Shown here: in pieces, positions 6,591-9,569 of the stretch
Numbering within the stretch: the first letter of the stretch is position 1
Layout of the letters: each line of letters opens with the position of its first letter
Assembly (NCBI GenBank): GCA_026552835.1
Contig: JAPMTY010000008.1
Coordinates: forward strand, 1-9,569
DNA length: 9,569 nt
Direction of reading: 5' to 3'
Source: Candidatus Methanoperedens sp.
GTDB lineage: Archaea; Halobacteriota; Methanosarcinia; Methanosarcinales; Methanoperedenaceae
The notes under the pieces: generated by a model
Seen by the model: only the letters and a program-made list of their open reading frames with translations
The model's database searches: none
What the model was told of the DNA's origin: nothing
Program-made: the position numbers and the translations under genes

Positions 6591-6711
6591 ATTTCAAATA
6601 GTGATACACTGCTTTTGAGATTGCTTCTTTGACAGAGGACTCTCCGGTTTTTTCCTTCAGCGCCGTGACATCTTCCTGTGGTAGGACCGACTGTACGTGA
6701 ACAATCTTCAT
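6574..6711 (-). CDS. 45-residue DUF5371-like small protein, ribbon-helix-helix-like pattern
   Basis: The start is set at 6711 because GGAGGG (minus strand, 6721-6726) stands nine bases before this ATG, and because a good BRE/TATA pair lies at 6771-6785, inside the longer open frame that begins at 6813. The 45-residue product starts Met-Lys-Ile-Val-His-Val-Gln-Ser-Val-Leu-Pro, continues with a helix ending Leu-Lys-Glu-Lys-Thr-Gly-Glu-Ser, then Ser-Val-Lys-Glu-Ala-Ile-Ser-Lys-Ala-Val. From memory it resembles the small archaeal family DUF5371 found in Methanosarcina-type genomes; this needs a profile search. The strand-helix-helix order and the Thr-Gly-Glu-Ser-Ser turn look like a ribbon-helix-helix DNA-binding fold, so autoregulation is conceivable. 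Function is not established. Confidence 0.75.
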   Translation of the reverse strand: MKIVHVQSVLPQEDVTALKEKTGESSVKEAISKAVYHYLKYGAEE

Positions 6712-6720
6712 CTCATTTAT

Positions 6721-6726
6721 CCCTCC
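6721..6726 (-). promoter_or_regulatory. Ribosome binding site deciding the start at 6711
   Basis: GGAGGG on the minus strand, nine bases before the ATG at 6709-6711. It supports the 45-residue product over the 79-residue open frame. Confidence 0.75.
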
Positions 6727-6770
6727 GTATGATAACAAACACACCATAATAATCATAATTATGCTTATAA

Positions 6771-6785
6771 TGTATAAAGCTTTCG
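6771..6785 (-). promoter_or_regulatory. BRE/TATA promoter of the small two-gene unit
   Basis: On the minus strand CGAAAG is directly followed by CTTTATACA, a textbook archaeal BRE plus TATA arrangement. A start of transcription would fall near 6750, leaving a leader of about 40 bases with GGAGGG before the ATG at 6711. Confidence 0.6.
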
Positions 6786-6815
6786 ATTTGACACCTACTG
6801 TATCCCCGACCAATC

Positions 6816-6828
6816 AAAATATTAATAT
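6816..6828 (+). promoter_or_regulatory. Possible TATA region of the FAH-family gene
   Basis: AAAATATTAATAT is the only AT-rich block in the right range upstream of the gene starting at 6901. Transcription would start near 6845-6855, leaving a leader of about 50 bases containing the GGAGG site. It contains a perfect 10-base palindrome (ATATTAATAT, 6819-6828), so it could also be an operator. Confidence 0.35.
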
Positions 6829-6885
6829 GTCCTGATATTCATGTCTGCAACCGAAAAAGAATACCTGTCTGAAAGGAAAAACGAT

Positions 6886-6890
6886 GGAGG
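6886..6890 (+). promoter_or_regulatory. Ribosome binding site deciding the FAH gene start at 6901
   Basis: GGAGG stands ten bases before ATG at 6901, whereas the upstream in-frame ATG at 6841 has no SD-like sequence. The upstream 20 codons are also polar and unlike the family N-terminus. Confidence 0.7.
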
Positions 6891-6900
6891 AAAAAAGCGT

Positions 6901-7683
6901 ATGATTGGAAGGTTCAAATTCGAGAATGAGGTATTTTACGGCGATGTAAAAGGAGAACGTGTCATTGTTGACAGGGGGTTGTATAGCGATACATTTGTAC
7001 TCTCAGAACTCCAGTTGCTCCCTCCTGCCCAGCCAAGTAAGATAATCTGCGTGGGTCTCAACTACAAAGACCATGCAAAGGAATTAAAAATGCCCATACC
7101 CAAAAATCCCCTGTTATTCTTAAAACCCCCATCCGCGGTAATAGGTCATATGGAAAACATAGTTTATCCGGATAAAGTTAACCGGCTGGACTATGAGGCG
7201 GAACTTGCAGTAATAATAGGCACACGATGCAAGAACGTACGTGCAGCCGATGCTGGAAGCATGATAATGGGATATTCATGTTTCAACGATGTAACCGCAA
7301 GGGACATGCAGAAGGAAGATATGCAGTGGACAAGGTCCAAGAGTTTCGATACTTTTGCTCCTGTGGGTCCTTATATAACAGACCCGAAAGTGGATATCAG
7401 CAATCTTCATATCAGAACCCGCGTGAATGGTGAATTGAGGCAGGATTCAAGTACTGCCAATCTTATTTTCAGCGTTCCGCGGTTAATCGAATTCATTTCA
7501 GGAGTCATGACGCTTGAACGCGGGGACATAATTGCGACTGGCACACCGTCGGGAGTTGGTGAGATCAAAGTCGGCGACAATGTAGAAATTGAGATAGAAA
7601 ATATAGGCATTTTGAAAAACGGCGTCATCGGCGGGATTAACTGGATGATTAAAAATATTATGCCTGAGAAGGAAACATATTAG
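6901..7683 (+). CDS. Fumarylacetoacetate hydrolase (FAH)-family metal-dependent enzyme
   Basis: From the ATG at 6901 the protein is 260 residues, typical for the family; an in-frame ATG at 6841 would add 20 unsupported residues. Residues 1-45 form the small N-terminal domain (Phe-Glu-Asn-Glu-Val-Phe-Tyr-Gly). The FAH catalytic domain starts at Ile48 with Ile-Ile-Cys-Val-Gly-Leu-Asn-Tyr-Lys-Asp-His-Ala. The metal ligands are visible: Glu99 and Glu101 in Asp-Tyr-Glu-Ala-Glu-Leu-Ala, and Asp130 in Phe-Asn-Asp-Val-Thr-Ala-Arg-Asp. Lys147 and the Thr-Phe-Ala-Pro-Val-Gly-Pro motif follow, then Ile-Ala-Thr-Gly-Thr-Pro-Ser-Gly-Val-Gly. Family members include acylpyruvate hydrolases, oxaloacetate decarboxylases and hydratases or isomerases of aromatic breakdown; sequence alone does not decide the substrate. 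No aromatic-degradation genes are near, which favours a general acylpyruvase or oxaloacetate-type role. Confidence 0.92.
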   Translation: MIGRFKFENEVFYGDVKGERVIVDRGLYSDTFVLSELQLLPPAQPSKIICVGLNYKDHAKELKMPIPKNPLLFLKPPSAVIGHMENIVYPDKVNRLDYEAELAVIIGTRCKNVRAADAGSMIMGYSCFNDVTARDMQKEDMQWTRSKSFDTFAPVGPYITDPKVDISNLHIRTRVNGELRQDSSTANLIFSVPRLIEFISGVMTLERGDIIATGTPSGVGEIKVGDNVEIEIENIGILKNGVIGGINWMIKNIMPEKETY

Positions 7684-7693
7684 CATACCTCCG

Positions 7694-7703
7694 CTTTATT
7701 AAG
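7694..7703 (+). promoter_or_regulatory. Possible TATA box for the 52-codon gene
   Basis: CTTTATTAAG lies about 55 bases before the ATG at 7753, so transcription could start near 7725 with a leader of about 28 bases that carries AGGTGA. Weak on its own. Confidence 0.35.
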
Positions 7704-7739
7704 AATGAAGATAATTGAGATACCAAACACTGGCTGAAC

Positions 7740-7745
7740 AGGTGA
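7740..7745 (+). promoter_or_regulatory. Ribosome binding site of the 52-codon gene
   Basis: AGGTGA, a strong archaeal SD, stands seven bases before the ATG at 7753. It is the main support for this short gene and matches the type used by the hyf-like genes. Confidence 0.7.
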
Positions 7746-7752
7746 ATATAGA

Positions 7753-7911
7753 ATGTCTGAGATATACGATAACGTATGGGAAACCCGGAAACGCAAGCCG
7801 CCAGCAAGGGAAGAAAAGAAACTTGCAGAGGTAAAACCGCCTTTTTCGGACCACGACAGGCTGAAGGACACAATCGAAAGGCGGAAAAAGAATGTGTACG
7901 GAATGAAATAA
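7753..7911 (+). CDS. 52-residue highly charged small protein, unknown
   Basis: I do not recognise this protein. The frame runs from ATG at 7753 to TAA at 7909-7911 and is preceded by a near-ideal AGGTGA. The product begins Met-Ser-Glu-Ile-Tyr-Asp-Asn-Val-Trp-Glu and is very hydrophilic: nine Lys, six Arg and ten Asp/Glu in 52 residues, with two Pro-Pro pairs at 16-17 and 29-30. The C-terminal part (Arg-Leu-Lys-Asp-Thr-Ile-Glu-Arg-Arg-Lys-Lys) could be a short helix that binds nucleic acid or a partner protein. No signal peptide or membrane segment. It ends 24 bases before the glycosyltransferase, with which it is probably co-transcribed. A GTG-rich or AT-rich spacer would not normally give such a balanced charged protein with a good SD. 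Confidence 0.65.
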   Translation: MSEIYDNVWETRKRKPPAREEKKLAEVKPPFSDHDRLKDTIERRKKNVYGMK

Positions 7912-7935
7912 AACACATTCATTAAAATCCGGACT

Positions 7936-8649
7936 ATGGATAAAACAGAAGTTTCAGTTGTCCTGCCCGCCTATAACGAAGCGGGAAGGATAGAGGATGC
8001 TGTAGAAAAAACAGCTTGCGCCCTTCGTGAAATAACGCCATCATTTGAAATCATAATAGCCGAGGATGGAAGCAAGGACGGGACAGACAGGATTTCGCAA
8101 GTTCTTGCAAAGAAATACGATTTCGTAGTGCACCTGCACTCGGATGAAAGGCTGGGAAGGGGGCGCGCCATGGTCCGCGCTTTCAAGGCATCCAGGGGAG
8201 AAATCCTGTGCGATATTGACGTTGACCTTGCCACGGACATGAAGCATCTGAGAGAACTTGTCCAGTCAATCCGCGATGGTTATGATTTTGCCACAGGCTC
8301 GCGCATGCTTCCCGAAAGTAACGTCAAGAGACCTTTTAAGAGGGGGCTGGCAAGCAAAGGTTATAATTTTCTCACAAGATTCATGCTGGGTTCAAAACTA
8401 TATGACCACCAGTGCGGTTTCAAATCCTTCAAACGCCAGTCTCTTTTTGCGCTCATGGATACCGTTAAGGATACACACTGGTTCTGGGATACGGAACTCC
8501 TTGTCAGGGCGCAGCGCGCCGGATATAAGATAAAAGAGTTCCCTGTAGAATGGAGGCACGGCGGCGCTACAAAAGTCAATTTAATACGGGACATTTTCGG
8601 GATGGGGTCGCAGATATTCAGGTTATGGTATGAATTCCTATGGAATTGA
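7936..8649 (+). CDS. Family 2 glycosyltransferase, dolichyl-phosphate glucose/mannose synthase type
   Basis: The 237-residue protein is a single GT-A domain of glycosyltransferase family 2. Motifs: Leu-Pro-Ala-Tyr-Asn-Glu at 10-15, Glu43-Asp-Gly-Ser-Lys-Asp-Gly-Thr, Gly74-Arg-Gly-Arg, the metal-binding Asp93-Ile-Asp95-Val-Asp97, Gln159-Cys-Gly-Phe-Lys, Trp184-Asp-Thr-Glu and Val204-Glu-Trp-Arg-His. The Gln-Cys-Gly-Phe-Lys and Trp-Asp-Thr-Glu motifs place it with dolichol-phosphate glucosyl/mannosyl transferases (ALG5/DPM1-like), which load a sugar from a nucleotide donor onto a polyprenyl phosphate at the cytoplasmic membrane face for protein or lipid glycosylation. It has no N-terminal anchor and no C-terminal membrane domain, unlike ALG5 or GtrB, so it would act as a peripheral enzyme. 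No clear SD precedes the ATG. No other glycosylation gene is nearby. Confidence 0.9.
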   Translation: MDKTEVSVVLPAYNEAGRIEDAVEKTACALREITPSFEIIIAEDGSKDGTDRISQVLAKKYDFVVHLHSDERLGRGRAMVRAFKASRGEILCDIDVDLATDMKHLRELVQSIRDGYDFATGSRMLPESNVKRPFKRGLASKGYNFLTRFMLGSKLYDHQCGFKSFKRQSLFALMDTVKDTHWFWDTELLVRAQRAGYKIKEFPVEWRHGGATKVNLIRDIFGMGSQIFRLWYEFLWN

Positions 8650-8807
8650 AAATAGTCATACACTACCGATTTATATATAATGATAAACAAATCATCTCTC
8701 AATAAGAGGAACGGCCGGGATTGTCGTTAATAGCATTGGGCTGCCGTATTGCTGAAGCAAGATCAATATAGCTATTAAAATTTAAGAAGGCGTCACATAC
8801 GATTTAT
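8650..8807 (+). other. 158-base intergenic spacer with two TATA-like decamers
   Basis: There is no gene of usable length. CGATTTATAT occurs at 8667-8676 and again at 8800-8809, the second copy running into the ATG of the ATPase gene. The stretch between is less AT-rich (8700-8760). It holds a possible 16-codon TTG-started frame at 8721 preceded by GAGG-type bases, which I do not regard as a gene. No T-run terminator follows the glycosyltransferase. Confidence 0.5.
8667..8677 (+). promoter_or_regulatory. TATA-like promoter box upstream of the ATPase gene
   Basis: CGATTTATATA is a strong TATA-like element. Transcription from it would begin near 8700 and give a leader of about 110 bases to the ATG at 8808, long for archaea. 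A second copy of the decamer at 8800-8809 could serve a shorter transcript beginning near 8832, just before an in-frame ATG at 8841. Confidence 0.45.
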
Positions 8808-9569
8808 ATGACTGATAAAATACAGCTTCTTACTGGAAAAATGGATACAAAAGATGTATTCATAGATGCGCAGGAATTTGTTACGGGAAGAACATGCGTG
8901 ATCGGTCAAAGCGGTAGTGGTAAAAGCTACTTAATAGCAGTACTCTGCGAACAACTGCTGCAAAATAATATCGCTTTTTGTATAGTTGATACGGAAGGGG
9001 AATATTTCTCTTTGAAAGAAAAGTTCCAACTGCTGTGGGTTGGCGGGGAAGAAGCGGATGTTAGCATAGACCTTGATTTCTATGACCTCATAACAAAATC
9101 AATAAAAGATAATGTCTCTTTAATTTTAGATGTATCGGATGTACTGGACCAAAGAAAAGTTGTTTCTGATTTTGCAGGTAAATTATATGAAATCGAAAGC
9201 CAGGTAAAGCAGCCGTATTTATTGATTATCGAGGAGGCTGACAGGTTTGTCCCGCAAAGCAAGGACTCCATAAAGAATATCGAGGAGATTTCAAAACGAG
9301 GGAGAAAAAGAGGACTGGGTTTGCTTGTTGCGACACAAAGACCCTCGCTTGTAAATAAGAATGTCCTGTCCCAGTGCGGAAACCAGTTAATCGGGAAATT
9401 AACAACAGAGAACGATTTAAAAGCGGTGGATTTGTTTTTTGTTGACAGGAAAGAACTGGAACTATTGCCTAAATTGAACACCGGCGAATTTTTTGTGATG
9501 GGGAATGTGGTGAAAGAAAAAACCAGGATGCAGACCGTCCAGAGAATAACACAGCACAAAGGGCTTACC
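8808..9569 (+). CDS. HerA/DUF87-type P-loop ATPase, partial (3' end outside window), no HAS-barrel
   Basis: The frame is open to the right edge, giving 254 residues from the ATG at 8808 (alternative Met at 8841). It is a HerA/FtsK-superfamily ATPase. Walker A is Gly33-Gln-Ser-Gly-Ser-Gly-Lys39-Ser, followed by Asp61-Thr-Glu-Gly-Glu-Tyr, the HerA-type motif after the second strand. Walker B is Leu138-Leu-Ile-Ile-Glu-Glu-Ala-Asp145, and Lys163-Arg-Gly-Arg-Lys-Arg precedes the sensor motif Ala175-Thr-Gln-Arg-Pro-Ser. True HerA has an N-terminal barrel of about 100 residues before Walker A; here only 32 residues precede it, so this is a shortened relative. HerA works with the NurA nuclease in DNA end processing, and stand-alone relatives appear in mobile and defence settings. 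No nurA is seen upstream, and the right-hand neighbours are outside the window. No good SD is seen; the TATA-like decamer touches the first ATG. Confidence 0.88.
   Translation, partial: MTDKIQLLTGKMDTKDVFIDAQEFVTGRTCVIGQSGSGKSYLIAVLCEQLLQNNIAFCIVDTEGEYFSLKEKFQLLWVGGEEADVSIDLDFYDLITKSIKDNVSLILDVSDVLDQRKVVSDFAGKLYEIESQVKQPYLLIIEEADRFVPQSKDSIKNIEEISKRGRKRGLGLLVATQRPSLVNKNVLSQCGNQLIGKLTTENDLKAVDLFFVDRKELELLPKLNTGEFFVMGNVVKEKTRMQTVQRITQHKGLT

Noticed and set aside
6712..6813. Hydrophobic 34-residue N-terminal extension of the small minus-strand gene
   Set aside because: It overlaps the BRE/TATA promoter, and GGAGGG nine bases before the internal ATG marks the real start.
6841..6900. 20 extra N-terminal codons of the FAH-family gene
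   Set aside because: No SD precedes 6841, GGAGG precedes 6901, and the family N-terminus begins with the sequence starting at 6901.
8721..8771. 16-codon TTG-started frame in the spacer before the ATPase gene
   Set aside because: It is too short and has no support beyond weak purine-rich bases upstream.
9080..9559. 159-codon minus-strand open frame at the right edge
   Set aside because: The opposite strand encodes clear Walker B and HerA-type motifs; the Ser/Phe-rich translation is typical of an antisense shadow.

Overview
The window reads as archaeal chromosome, most likely a methanogen or ANME-type member of the Methanosarcinales/Halobacteriota. The signs are ATGA start/stop overlaps, Shine-Dalgarno (SD) sites of the GGTGA/GGAGG type, AT-rich TATA-like boxes about 30-60 bases ahead of genes, frequent AGG and ATA codons, and a tiny protein resembling a family I know mainly from Methanosarcina-type genomes. 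The lineage is inferred from style and was not tested by search. I see no tRNA, rRNA, CRISPR array or insertion sequence.

Positions 1-4503 hold the distal half of an operon for a membrane-bound group 4 [NiFe]-hydrogenase/complex I-like complex, in the same order as E. coli hyfE-F-G-H-I. They are a partial HyfE membrane subunit, a HyfF antiporter-like proton channel, a fused NuoC/NuoD-type HyfG large subunit, a two-cluster ferredoxin HyfH and a small subunit HyfI. A universal stress protein is translationally coupled to the end. Spacings are overlaps or gaps of 4-8 bases, so this is one transcription unit whose promoter lies left of the window. The main point of interest is that the large subunit has lost all four cysteines that hold the NiFe centre, while the ferredoxin, the small-subunit cluster and the proton-channel residues are intact. 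It should be an 'Ehr'-like (energy-converting hydrogenase-related) complex with an unknown electron acceptor or donor, not a hydrogenase.

Positions 4581-6226 on the minus strand carry a two-helix membrane histidine kinase with almost no extracytoplasmic part and then, after about 270 bases of AT-rich spacer, purE of purine synthesis. Farther right, also on the minus strand, are two overlapping small genes at 6315-6711. The upstream one encodes a 45-residue protein with a ribbon-helix-helix-like pattern. They diverge from a fumarylacetoacetate hydrolase-family enzyme (6901-7683) across an AT-rich region containing several short palindromes.

Positions 7684-8649 on the plus strand hold a 52-codon highly charged small gene with a very good ribosome binding site, then a family 2 glycosyltransferase of the dolichol-phosphate sugar type. 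After a 158-base spacer with two copies of a TATA-like decamer, a HerA/DUF87-type P-loop ATPase begins at about 8808 and runs off the right edge. It lacks the N-terminal barrel domain of true HerA.

Only the first six genes clearly work together. The rest are a mix of housekeeping and accessory genes with their own likely promoters.
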